From Xanthomarina sp035306605 (GTDB lineage: Bacteria > Bacteroidota > Bacteroidia > Flavobacteriales > Flavobacteriaceae): DNA of 12,065 bases. A program made the position numbers and the translations under genes. Numbering within the stretch: the stretch's first letter is position 1; every line of letters starts with the position of its first letter. The notes under the pieces were generated by a model. It was not told the origin of the DNA and ran no database searches. It saw nothing but the letters and a program-made list of their open reading frames with translations. Shown here one piece after another: positions 1-6,472 of this stretch. The DNA is taken from the NCBI GenBank assembly GCA_035306605.1, contig DATGNR010000007.1. One strand, 5' to 3'.

Positions 1-112
1 GTTAGTGATATATTAAAAAAAACAGATAACTCAATAGCTTAATACAACAGTCGGAAATTCGAAACAGCGACTTAAAATCTGAAAGTAGATAACAAAACAT
101 TTAAAAAAAATT

Positions 113-538
113 ATGAAAAAAATTTTAAGTTTATTTTTTGCCTTAACTATTATTTTAGTTTTAAATTCATGTTCAAATGATGATAATGATGACAATGGAA
201 GTGCAAATAATTCACAAATTGTTGGAACTTGGGGTACTGAATGGAATGACGGAAATGGTATTTCTGTTCATCCAAAATTCACATTTATGAGCAATGGAAA
301 TGTAAAATATTACACTTATCCAAGTGGAGGTGGACCTGAATTGGAAGAAATTGGAACTTACAATTTAAATGGAGAAATACTAATTATGGAATTTCCTGAA
401 ACTGTATTTTTTAAATATAAAAACAAAATAACTTTTGTAACCGATACAGAGTTAGAATTTGTACAAGTCATTGAAAACGGTTTTGACTCTTGGAGTGCTG
501 AAACTTACTTTAAAACAGACGACCCAAATTTAAATTAA
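113..538 (+). CDS. Small lipoprotein, lipocalin-like (hypothetical)
   Basis: Predicted 141-residue lipoprotein. Residues 1-20 form a signal peptide: KK at the N-terminus, a hydrophobic core, and a lipobox ending in Leu-Asn-Ser-Cys20. After Cys20 comes an Asp-rich stretch (SNDDNDD). Acidic residues just after the lipidated Cys are known in Bacteroidota as a lipoprotein export signal that sends the protein to the outer face of the outer membrane, so surface exposure is inferred. The body starts with VGTWG near residue 37 and alternates short beta-type segments, as in the lipocalin-like lipoproteins common in this phylum. No catalytic residues are evident and the ligand is unknown. The ATG start keeps the signal peptide intact. 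Two tandem TAA stops end the frame. It stands alone; the next gene starts about 260 nt downstream. Confidence 0.85.
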   Translation: MKKILSLFFALTIILVLNSCSNDDNDDNGSANNSQIVGTWGTEWNDGNGISVHPKFTFMSNGNVKYYTYPSGGGPELEEIGTYNLNGEILIMEFPETVFFKYKNKITFVTDTELEFVQVIENGFDSWSAETYFKTDDPNLN

Positions 539-566
539 TAAACCTATTACAATTAACAAAAAAGCA

Positions 567-600
567 AAACCCCTCTGTCTTTTATATTCTATAGTTTTCC
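567..600 (+). repeat. Short dispersed repeat, copy 1
   Basis: This 34-nt segment (AAACCCCTC, then TCTTTT, then TATAGTTT) matches 1976-2010 at 29 of 35 aligned positions with a one-base gap. Four of the five substitutions are transitions. It lies in the spacer after the first lipoprotein gene. Copy 2 sits in the mobile-element debris and runs into a REP-like motif, so both may be relics of one dispersed element. Function unknown. Confidence 0.5.
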
Positions 601-800
601 CAGTGCAAAGATGAATTTCGCCCAAACCAATAAGTATCTAAAGACCATAAATCTCAAAACGTGAATTCCTACTATGAAAATAATTATCCCTAAATTACAA
701 CCTCAAAACAAACCAAACACAAACAAAACATCGATATAATAGGAAGAAACTCCTGAGGGTGTTTATACAATTGTTAGCGGTAATTTGAGCCCAAATCTAA

Positions 801-1622
801 ATGAGAGAACAAATAACAGTCGATAAAGCAATAAATAGAGGACATTTGATTGTGAATATACCTGTGTTTATTACAATTATTGGCTGTCCAGCTTTAGCCT
901 TATATTTATCAAAACAGAATTTAATTCCTGGTTGGGGAATTGGAATAGCTTTCTTAATTGGTTTTGTTTTAGCTTGGATAATTTGGAGCTTTATGATAAC
1001 TAAATGGAGAATTTGGGCTTTTGAAAATGTTAGAAATGTTCACGAATTAAAGAAAAGAGCAATTCAAGAAAAGCTGATATGGAGGGACGGAAATATTTTT
1101 TAAAAAACAGAATTAAGGGATGAAAAGGACAAATTAAAACTCAAAGAACTCGAAAAGAAATTTGAAAAAGAGGACGAATATAAAGAAGACTATACAGTTC
1201 CTTCTTTAACGAAAATTCATTATTCAAAAACAACAAACTTTATCGAAATGGGAATAATGCTTCTTTGCCTTGGGCTTGGTGTCTATTTAATAATAACATC
1301 TGACAGTTATATAAAAGGAACAATATTTAGTCTAATTGGAGGGTATTATGCAATAAAAGAGTTTAGACAAGCAACGAATAATGATACACAAATTACTCTT
1401 TGTGATAAAGGAATTCGAACAGTAAATGTTGAATTTAAAAATTGGAATGAAATTAAAAATGAAGAAGTAATTTATATTAATACAGGAAAAAGGCATGAAG
1501 CGTATTTATATTATAAATTCAAAGGTGGTTCTGAAAAAATAAAAATTGGAGACTTCGATAAAACCCCAAAAGAAATGGAAAATTTATTGAAAACATATAG
1601 AATTAGGAATAATAAAAACTAA
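801..1622 (+). pseudogene. Four-helix membrane protein with PH-like tail, broken by in-frame TAA
   Basis: Positions 801-1103 (100 codons) and 1248-1622 (124 codons) are in the same frame. The 48 codons from 1104 to 1247 are also open and read like protein: a charged Lys/Glu-rich stretch ending in PSLTKIHYSKTTNF. A single TAA at 1101-1103 (codon 101) is the only break in a 273-position protein. The whole protein would have two N-terminal helices (about residues 17-37 and 45-66), a charged cytoplasmic linker containing WRIWAFENVRNVHELK, two more helices starting at the second ATG, and a soluble C-terminal domain resembling bacterial PH-like modules. No frameshift is needed, so a point substitution in a sense codon (for example GAA to TAA) is the simplest explanation. 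Restart at 1248 would give a two-helix fragment. I do not recognise a named family; homologous hypothetical proteins are expected in Flavobacteriaceae. Confidence 0.8.
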
Positions 1623-1627
1623 CCCCA

Positions 1628-1715
1628 ATCGAGTAGACGGCTCCGTCCCTAAATAGGAACGGAGTGCGCATCTCACACCACCGAACGTTCGGGTCTCGTA
1701 TACGGCGGTTCACCA
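1628..1715 (-). ncRNA. Group II intron 3' end remnant (domains V and VI)
   Basis: Read on the minus strand, 1711-1674 resembles group II intron domain V: GAACCGCCGTA on the 5' side and CGGTGGTGTG on the 3' side pair as the basal stem (ACCGCCG with CGGTGGT, one G.U). The next hairpin, 1664-1654 with 1651-1641, has 11 pairs and fits domain VI. Its single non-Watson-Crick pair is U.G on the minus strand but C.A on the plus strand, which supports the minus strand as the RNA. The expected 3' end is a CTACTCGAT-like sequence ending near 1628, six nt past the stop of the gene at 801-1622 on the other strand. The inner arm of domain V appears mutated (a T-T mismatch where CCGTA should pair with TACGG). 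No reverse transcriptase ORF or 5' domains are present, so this is a decayed, probably inactive fragment. Confidence 0.55.
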
Positions 1716-1838
1716 AATGGAAGTTTGCTTATTGCTAATGTAATCCAACAAATCACTAAAGCTAATAACAAGTAAATTACATTAATCTTACACCAAGCTA
1801 CCTCTATAACTATCCTAAAATATTAGTCCAGATCTTGC

Positions 1839-1912
1839 TGAACTGCCCCCAAAAAGTTAGACACTATTTGAGGGTGTTTTTATGGAAAGAAAAGTCAAGT
1901 ACAACAACGTTC
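1839..1912 (+). mobile_element. IS3-family left-end remnant with start of transposase orfA
   Basis: Position 1839 begins TGAACTGCCCCCAAAAAG followed by TTAGACACT, which resembles the terminal inverted repeat of IS3-family (IS150-type) elements of Bacteroidota. An ATG follows at 1882 and opens with MERKVKYNN, the kind of start seen in IS3 orfA helix-turn-helix proteins. The frame then diverges and ends after about 22 codons. No helix-turn-helix body, no orfB DDE integrase and no matching right end are visible in the window. The remnant abuts the group II intron fragment and points away from it. Confidence 0.6.
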
Positions 1913-1975
1913 AAACTCCCCACAACACAAAACTCAGTATTCTCGCTTGACCTCGCTTCAGCCTATCCAAAGCTC

Positions 1976-2010
1976 AAACCCCTCCATCTTTTGTGTTGTA
2001 TAGTTTATCC
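1976..2010 (+). repeat. Short dispersed repeat, copy 2
   Basis: This is the second copy of the repeat at 567-600 (29 of 35 positions identical with one gap). Its last three bases overlap the start of the REP-like motif at 2008-2028. It lies downstream of the IS3 remnant. Confidence 0.5.
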
Positions 2011-2028
2011 TGAGCCTAGTCGAAGGGA
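2008..2028. repeat. REP-like TCCTGAGC...GTCGAAGG motif
   Basis: The sequence TCCTGAGC, CTA, GTCGAAGGGA matches the familiar extragenic motif of the type CCTGAGC-n-GTCGAAGG that is scattered in many Flavobacteriia genomes. Only one copy is present here. It lies about 90 nt beyond the 3' end of the antiporter gene. It marks intergenic, repeat-rich DNA; no function can be assigned from this copy alone. Confidence 0.55.
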
Positions 2029-2115
2029 GCCCCACTGCATAGTTGTTTATTACATAATTACACATATTCACTAGTCTGAATCAATCCTTCTATTTAACTG
2101 ACACAAAATGAAAGA

Positions 2116-3903
2116 TTATTGAATATAGATGACTTTTTCACCCACATCGATGGAATCATTATACCTAAACGGACGTTTCGTACCTGAACTGTCTACAATA
2201 ACCAATGGTAACAACGCTTTATTTTCTGAGTCTTGAGATTTAACCCAATCGCGTGTATCGATTTTTTGAGTCATTGTAATTTCAACTTCTCTATAGTTTG
2301 AGTCTTGTATTTTTTGAATCCATGGCTGTATATCCACTTTACCAGAAAATAAAGTGGAAGCAGATACCGAACTCAAAAGGTTAATGCTACCTCCTTCTCC
2401 TTTATTGGGTGAAATCACAATAAATTTTTCAGGTATAAATAAGGTGTCATAGACAAACTGAGCGGCCAACAAGTTTATTTCATTATTTACAGTTAGTGCT
2501 ATAAACGTTCTAAAATCTTTAACAGCAGCTTCGTTTAGTGTAGATTCCTCTAGAATATTACCATGAATACAGTCAAACCCTTGGCTTTTAGCATCTTCAC
2601 AAATACCTTTGTTAGCATCTATAAAAATCACTTTATTTGCTTCTGCTAAATGCTTTCCTAATAATAGAGCTAGTGGATTAGCTCCTAATATTACATGCCC
2701 TTGTCTAGAGAATTGCTTAACCAATTCGCCGCGCTTTTTTAACCAATTTGTTGTCCAAGTTAAAAGAACCGGAACAGAGAGTGTTGTCAAAATGGCCATA
2801 AAGACAAGAATGGAAAAAATTTCTTGACTAATGATGCCTTTCTGTAAACCTATACCTGCAATAACAATTTCTACAGCTCCTCGCCCATTCATTCCTGTTC
2901 CTACAGCTAATCCTTCTCGCCAACCATTGCCACTCGGTAAGTAAAATAAAACCGTACCTAGTATTTTTCCGGCAAAGGCGACACCAACAATTAATAGTAA
3001 CAGCTGTAAATCTGTTTTAAAAACATCTAAAGTAACATGGAAACCTGCGGTAACGAAAAATATGGGAGCCATAAAACCTATGGACACATCATGAAAAACA
3101 CGTGTTATGTCTTTAGTTATTTTTTCCTGAAAAACGCCGTCCTTTATAAACACACCAGCAGCAAATGCCCCTAAAATACCATGTAAACCTACAAGTTCTG
3201 CTAACTCCGAAAGACCAAAAACTATAAGAAGTAGCAAGGTAAAATAGGTGGTTCGGTTTTCTATATGTCTACTTGCCATCCATTTGCCAATTCTAGGAAG
3301 TATATAGAGTCCAAAAGCCGTAGCAAAGGCAAAAAACAGGATGATTTTACCAGCGATTAATAAAATTTCAGACATATTTACAGCCCCAACATCCATAAAA
3401 CTAGATAATCCAGCAAAAATGATTAAGGCCAAGGTGTCTGAAATTAAAGCTCCTGCCATTAAAACATAAGCAATGCGTGTGTCTAATAACCCCAAGTCAA
3501 CAAGAATCCGACTTTTGGTTGCTAAAGAGGTAACTCCAACCGCAATACCTACAAATAGACCGGCCATACTTGTACCACCAGTTAGTGTGACCACATAATA
3601 ACCCAAACCAAAAGGCACGACAAAACCTCCAATTGCGGCAAGAAGTCCTGCCCAAGAAGCTTTGCCTAAATCTTTAAAATTTATTTCCATGCCTATATAA
3701 GCCATAAGCAGAATTACACCTGCTTCAGAAATAATAACTAAAGTGCTTGAGATTTCTACAAGACCAAGTAGAGAAGGACCGATTAAGACACCCACTAAAA
3801 GCTCTCCTAAAATGGCAGGATATCCAATGCGATTAATTAAGGCTCCTGCTCCCCAAGCCGCCAGCAGTACAATGAATAAGTTTAAAATATCAAATCCTTC
3901 CAT
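2116..3903 (-). CDS. Cation:proton antiporter (CPA2/KefB-like) with C-terminal RCK-type domain
   Basis: A 595-residue inner-membrane monovalent cation/H+ antiporter. Residues 1 to about 390 form a Na_H_Exchanger domain of roughly 12-13 helices. Visible family signatures are GYPAILGELLVGVLIGP (27-43), GALISDTLAL around Asp156 (position of the ND/DD/QD transport motif, here SD), HGILGAFAAGV (241-251), and NGRGAVEIVIAGIG (339-352) with the conserved Arg341 and Glu345. From about 402 a Rossmann-like regulatory domain follows: GHVILGANPLALLLGKHLA, then FIDAN at 428-431 and a GN turn near 449. This resembles TrkA-N/RCK domains, though the dinucleotide-binding glycine motif is degenerate. The last ~80 residues look like a further soluble module. 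Length is normal for antiporters with one regulatory domain. The ATG at 3903 puts helix 1 at the N-terminus. It is a single-gene unit; the transported ion (Na+ or K+) cannot be told from sequence. Confidence 0.93.
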   Translation of the reverse strand: MEGFDILNLFIVLLAAWGAGALINRIGYPAILGELLVGVLIGPSLLGLVEISSTLVIISEAGVILLMAYIGMEINFKDLGKASWAGLLAAIGGFVVPFGLGYYVVTLTGGTSMAGLFVGIAVGVTSLATKSRILVDLGLLDTRIAYVLMAGALISDTLALIIFAGLSSFMDVGAVNMSEILLIAGKIILFFAFATAFGLYILPRIGKWMASRHIENRTTYFTLLLLIVFGLSELAELVGLHGILGAFAAGVFIKDGVFQEKITKDITRVFHDVSIGFMAPIFFVTAGFHVTLDVFKTDLQLLLLIVGVAFAGKILGTVLFYLPSGNGWREGLAVGTGMNGRGAVEIVIAGIGLQKGIISQEIFSILVFMAILTTLSVPVLLTWTTNWLKKRGELVKQFSRQGHVILGANPLALLLGKHLAEANKVIFIDANKGICEDAKSQGFDCIHGNILEESTLNEAAVKDFRTFIALTVNNEINLLAAQFVYDTLFIPEKFIVISPNKGEGGSINLLSSVSASTLFSGKVDIQPWIQKIQDSNYREVEITMTQKIDTRDWVKSQDSENKALLPLVIVDSSGTKRPFRYNDSIDVGEKVIYIQ

Positions 3904-4045
3904 GGAATTGGTGTTTAATTGTAATGATAAAACTTATTAAATATCGGTTTTTTTTTCGGAATCTCACTAATACTTGCTTATTAATCAGCATATAAGCTAT
4001 GGCTAGAATGTTCATACTTTGGAAATCCTGCCATTTCCCTAAGCC

Positions 4046-4100
4046 ATTTTTTATTTGGAGAGGTTCGTGCTAAATCACGCCACTGCCATATACATCAACG
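4046..4100 (+). repeat. Dispersed repeat module, degenerate copy E
   Basis: It shares the order of elements seen in the clear copies: TTTTTTATTT, then GCTAAAT, then GCCAC. The conserved TTGCGAA...AAGCAAACC core is missing. No gene follows until 4381. This is the weakest member of the set. Confidence 0.25.
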
Positions 4101-4340
4101 TACCAAATCATCCCCTACAACAATGCAACCCACTTCCCACACACACTACATATTCAACCACCTCCCCTTCACCAATCAGCAAAAAACAAACCATAATACA
4201 CGGCAACCACAAAACCACAACCTCAAAATCTGTTAACCAAAACAGACAAGATCAGGTCAAATTCCACCGAAATCCATTAAATTAGGATACATATAACAAG
4301 ATGTAGCACATTCTCTAATTTCTACTAATTTATAATTTCA

Positions 4341-4348
4341 TATCTTTA
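4341..4348 (+). promoter_or_regulatory. Candidate -7 element for the SnoaL-like lipoprotein gene
   Basis: TATCTTTA lies 32 nt upstream of the ATG and matches the Bacteroidota -7 consensus TAnnTTTG at all but the last base. No convincing TTG -33 element stands at the expected distance, so support is moderate. Confidence 0.4.
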
Positions 4349-4380
4349 CAACTAATTAATAATCAATTAAATACAAGATT

Positions 4381-4899
4381 ATGAGAACAAAATTAATATT
4401 TGTAATGATTATAATTTTCGGAATTGTAATTACGAGCTGTAAAGAAAAGGTAGAAAAAGTGGAAGTTGCAGAAGTAAAAATAGATTTGATTAATGATGAG
4501 TTTCCTGAGGCAAAACAAGAATTATTGGATACCTGGGATGACATTGTTCAAAGTCTTAAAGACGGAGATATGGACAAACTAATGGCATTCCATGCTTATA
4601 GTCCAAAGTTTACTGAATTTAAAAATGGAGCACCACGCAATGGAAGTAAGGCAAATGAAGCGTTTGAACGCAATACATTTGGAGCTGTTACCGAAGTTAT
4701 TAAATTCGACACTAAAGATATGTTAGTTGCGGTGTATGGTGATGTAGCAAATGTAACTTTTCATTCTGATTTTCATCTCAAGTTTGGTGAAGACCTTGTT
4801 GTTGTAAACGACCAAATTTCGTTGTTATTCGTGAAGACGGATAAGGGATGGAAAATCGTGAGTGAACATCATTCCCCTCTGAAAAAAGAAAAAAGTTAA
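4381..4899 (+). CDS. NTF2/SnoaL-like (DUF4440-type) lipoprotein
   Basis: A 172-residue protein. Residues 1-20 are a lipoprotein signal peptide: MRTK, a long Ile/Val core, and the lipobox Ile-Thr-Ser-Cys20. The following region (KEKVEKVEVAEVK) is a charged linker. From about residue 45 the protein fits the NTF2-like/SnoaL fold. A helix with TWDDIVQSLKDGDMDKLMAFH resembles the opening alpha helix of DUF4440-type domains. The C-terminal pair of strands (VNDQISLLFVKTDKGWKIVSEHHSP) is the family's typical ending, where Trp and His line the pocket. Proteins of this type either bind a small molecule or act as enzymes; this sequence gives no reaction. Expected location is membrane-anchored, facing the periplasm or the surface. 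The ATG start is supported by the intact signal peptide and an upstream promoter-like element. Confidence 0.88.
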   Translation: MRTKLIFVMIIIFGIVITSCKEKVEKVEVAEVKIDLINDEFPEAKQELLDTWDDIVQSLKDGDMDKLMAFHAYSPKFTEFKNGAPRNGSKANEAFERNTFGAVTEVIKFDTKDMLVAVYGDVANVTFHSDFHLKFGEDLVVVNDQISLLFVKTDKGWKIVSEHHSPLKKEKS

Positions 4900-5016
4900 A
4901 AGCGTGCAACAACAAAGTATTGTGGTAAAAAAAATAAAAAGGCATCTCTAAAAGTAGCCACTATTCGCAATCCGACAATGAGTACTATTTCACTAAATTA
5001 CTCGCCGAACCACTCA

Positions 5017-5060
5017 ATAAACAAGCACAGTGAATTGGCGAAGCAAACCGCATCCATACA
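5017..5060 (+). repeat. Dispersed repeat module, copy C
   Basis: Positions 5030-5050 match copy A (9626-9646) at 17 of 21 bases, including an uninterrupted GAAGCAAACC. Upstream CACTAAATT (4991-4999) and AATAAACAAGCAC (5016-5028) keep the order seen in copies A and B. It differs from A, B and D in having no plus-strand gene after it: the DoxX terminator follows instead. Confidence 0.6.
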
Positions 5061-5076
5061 GGTTAGGCACAATTAA

Positions 5077-5114
5077 AAAAAATCACCTAATGCTTTTACA
5101 TCACGTGATTTTTT
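5077..5114 (-). terminator. Intrinsic terminator of the DoxX-like gene
   Basis: On the minus strand AAAAAATCAC (5114-5105) pairs perfectly with GTGATTTTTT (5086-5077) around an 18-nt loop, and the T-run continues to eight Ts. It begins 24 nt after the stop codon of the DoxX-like gene, as expected for rho-independent termination. Confidence 0.65.
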
Positions 5115-5137
5115 AAAGAGAGCTTTCAATATAACTC

Positions 5138-5521
5138 TTAGTTTTTAGCCGTACTAGGTTTGTTTTCATACAATTTTGCTAAACTAAAAGCTGCGATAGC
5201 CATGACGATATCTCTTACAGCAACATCTACAAAACGCCAACTAAAAATTAAAGTCATTGCGATAGCCACCAACCACGCAGAAACAACATAGGCTCCAATT
5301 TTTGTTTTTGTTAAAACAAGCACACCTGCTACAATTTCAATAACACCAACTATCATCATAAATGTAGTAGGCTCAAAAGGAAGCATTCCTGCAACGCCTT
5401 CTGAAATGTACAAACTCCAATTCGTTAAAATATTGGTAAACTTGTCCAATCCTGCAACGATTGGAACAAAACCAAAAGTATATTTTAAAATCTTTTTCAC
5501 TAATTCTACATGTGAATTCAT
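5138..5521 (-). CDS. DoxX-like small membrane protein
   Basis: A 127-residue protein with four predicted membrane helices: about 13-30, 50-70 (FMMIVGVIEIVAGVLVL), 75-95 (IGAYVVSAWLVAIAMTLIF) and 103-120 (VRDIVMAIAAFSLAKLYE). This matches the short four-helix DoxX/DoxX-like architecture, and the VRDIVMA turn before the last helix recalls the conserved Arg-Asp there. DoxX-like proteins are linked to redox and stress responses at the inner membrane; the exact role here is unknown. The gene is divergent from the ECF sigma factor across a 120-nt region with two matching outward TTGTAAC motifs, which suggests it belongs to the regulon of that sigma factor. It starts at the only suitable ATG and ends in a good intrinsic terminator. 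Confidence 0.82.
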   Translation of the reverse strand: MNSHVELVKKILKYTFGFVPIVAGLDKFTNILTNWSLYISEGVAGMLPFEPTTFMMIVGVIEIVAGVLVLTKTKIGAYVVSAWLVAIAMTLIFSWRFVDVAVRDIVMAIAAFSLAKLYENKPSTAKN

Positions 5522-5549
5522 AATCCTATTTTTTATTATTTATAAATTT

Positions 5550-5556
5550 GTTACAA
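5550..5556 (-). promoter_or_regulatory. Candidate ECF -35 motif (TTGTAAC) toward the DoxX-like gene
   Basis: TTGTAAC on the minus strand ends 28 nt before the DoxX-like ATG. The plus strand holds a small palindrome TTGTTACAA at 5548-5556. GTAAC is a common -35 core for ECF promoters. The spacing would give a very short 5' leader, which is a weakness of this assignment. Confidence 0.4.
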
Positions 5557-5593
5557 CCTTTTGATGATAGATTGGAAAAAAGGATACAACATT

Positions 5594-5600
5594 TTGTAAC
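5594..5600 (+). promoter_or_regulatory. Candidate ECF -35 motif (TTGTAAC) toward the sigma factor gene
   Basis: TTGTAAC lies 41 nt upstream of the sigma factor ATG and is identical to the motif facing the DoxX-like gene. It is embedded in an inverted repeat TACAA-CATT-TTGTA (5585-5598). About 16 nt further, TCTTATCTAAAG (5614-5625) could supply the -10. The arrangement suggests that the sigma factor drives its own gene. Confidence 0.45.
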
Positions 5601-5641
5601 TTTTTTTAAAGTTTCTTATCTAAAGTAAAAGGCATATAAAA

Positions 5642-6316
5642 ATGGAAGCTATAAACATCAATGATTTTAACAGTCATAAAATCAAAGAAAGTGAAGTCAT
5701 AAAACGCATATTAGGTGGCGAAAAAGAACTTTATGAAATTTTGGTTAAAAGAAATAATCAAAAGCTATATAGAATAATTAGAAGTTATATAAAAGATGAT
5801 TCTGAAATTGAAGATTTAATGCAAGACAGTTATGTAAAAGCTTTTACTAAACTTGAGCAGTTTAAATTAGAATCTACCTTTTCTACGTGGCTGATACGCA
5901 TAGCTATAAACGAATCCTTGGCACGATTAAAAGAAAAAGGAAAACTTTACCACTTGAATCAGCAATCTCCTAATGTAAAGAGCAATACCATTTTAGAAAT
6001 CCCCGATAGTAAACAATTAAATCCACAGGACATGATGATACGGACCGAAGCAAAGCAAATATTAGAAAATGCTGTTGATAGTTTAGATTTAAAATATAAA
6101 ACGGTCTATATTATGAAAGAAGTTGAAGAAATGAGTCTAAAAGAAATTTCTATGGCTTTAGATTTGACTATTGCGAATGTAAAAGTACGTGTACATAGGT
6201 CAAAAGCCATGCTAAAAGAGAAACTTTATGAAGTGGCAAATGATAAAAACATTTTTGAATTTGGCTTTAGCAAATGTGATAGGATTACGGAGAAAGTAAT
6301 GAGGCTGATAAAATAA
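5642..6316 (+). CDS. ECF-family RNA polymerase sigma factor
   Basis: A 224-residue sigma-70-family factor with only regions 2 and 4, the ECF layout. Region 2 spans about 28-98: DSEIEDLMQDSYVKAF (53-68, core RNA polymerase contact) and STFSTWLIRIAINESLARL (78-96, -10 recognition and melting). Region 4 spans about 143-195: LDLKYKTVYIMKEVEEMSLKEIS and the recognition helix TIANVKVRVHRSKAMLKEKL (176-195). It then carries a roughly 28-residue C-terminal extension with Phe-rich FEFGFSKCDRITEKVM, longer than a minimal ECF factor. No anti-sigma gene is adjacent on either side, so control may be through autoregulation, the extension or an unlinked partner. The DoxX-like gene is divergent and has a matching promoter motif. 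The ATG start is the first in the frame after the promoter candidate. Confidence 0.93.
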   Translation: MEAININDFNSHKIKESEVIKRILGGEKELYEILVKRNNQKLYRIIRSYIKDDSEIEDLMQDSYVKAFTKLEQFKLESTFSTWLIRIAINESLARLKEKGKLYHLNQQSPNVKSNTILEIPDSKQLNPQDMMIRTEAKQILENAVDSLDLKYKTVYIMKEVEEMSLKEISMALDLTIANVKVRVHRSKAMLKEKLYEVANDKNIFEFGFSKCDRITEKVMRLIK

Positions 6317-6366
6317 CTGTACCTAAACTTATAGATGCAATTCATTTTTTATTTAACTTGTATTTG

Positions 6367-6432
6367 CTAAATTAAGGACTTAAACAAGCCACACGCAAGT
6401 ATTGCGAACGTATAAAGCAAACCATACACAAG
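6367..6432 (+). repeat. Dispersed repeat module, copy B
   Basis: It matches copy A (9589-9654) without gaps at 52 of 66 positions, including CAAGCCACAC, ATTGCGAAC and AAGCAAACCA. GTAT (6410-6413) can pair with ATAC (6424-6427) across the AAGCAA core. It ends 40 nt before the TTG start of the serine hydrolase gene and has the same orientation as that gene. Confidence 0.7.
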
Positions 6433-6472
6433 ACCCTGGAGTAACATTTAAAGACAACTTGCATACAACAAA

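Larger units (their letters stand above)
3904..4380. other. 477-nt spacer with strongly C-rich, G-poor segment
   Basis: The spacer lies between the divergently transcribed antiporter and SnoaL-like lipoprotein genes. The left part should hold the antiporter promoter and leader. From about 4046 to 4100 there is a degenerate copy of the dispersed repeat module. From 4091 to 4290 my count is 68 C and 13 G in 200 nt on the plus strand, unlike anything else in the window. A 76-codon frame at 4055-4285 exists only because the segment has few stop codons; it lacks protein-like composition, so I do not call it a gene. The right end carries the promoter candidate for the next gene. Confidence 0.6.

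Noticed and set aside
541..800. Possible integron attC site near 768-790 (TTGTTAGCGGTAATT)
   Set aside because: GTTAGCG does not fit the GTTRRRY core, no paired imperfect stem was found, and no integrase is in the window. I did not call attC sites for the repeat modules either.
1835..2074. 79-codon plus-strand frame
   Set aside because: It runs through the IS3 terminal repeat, the dispersed repeat and the REP-like motif in a different frame from the orfA start, so it is not a gene.
2609..3940. Plus-strand frames at 2609-2827 and 3743-3940
   Set aside because: Both lie fully or mostly inside the antiporter gene on the other strand and show no domain or promoter evidence.
4055..4285. 76-codon plus-strand frame
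   Set aside because: It arises from the G-poor composition, which removes stop codons. It is rich in Thr, Asn, His and Pro, has no recognisable domain, and overlaps a noncoding spacer.
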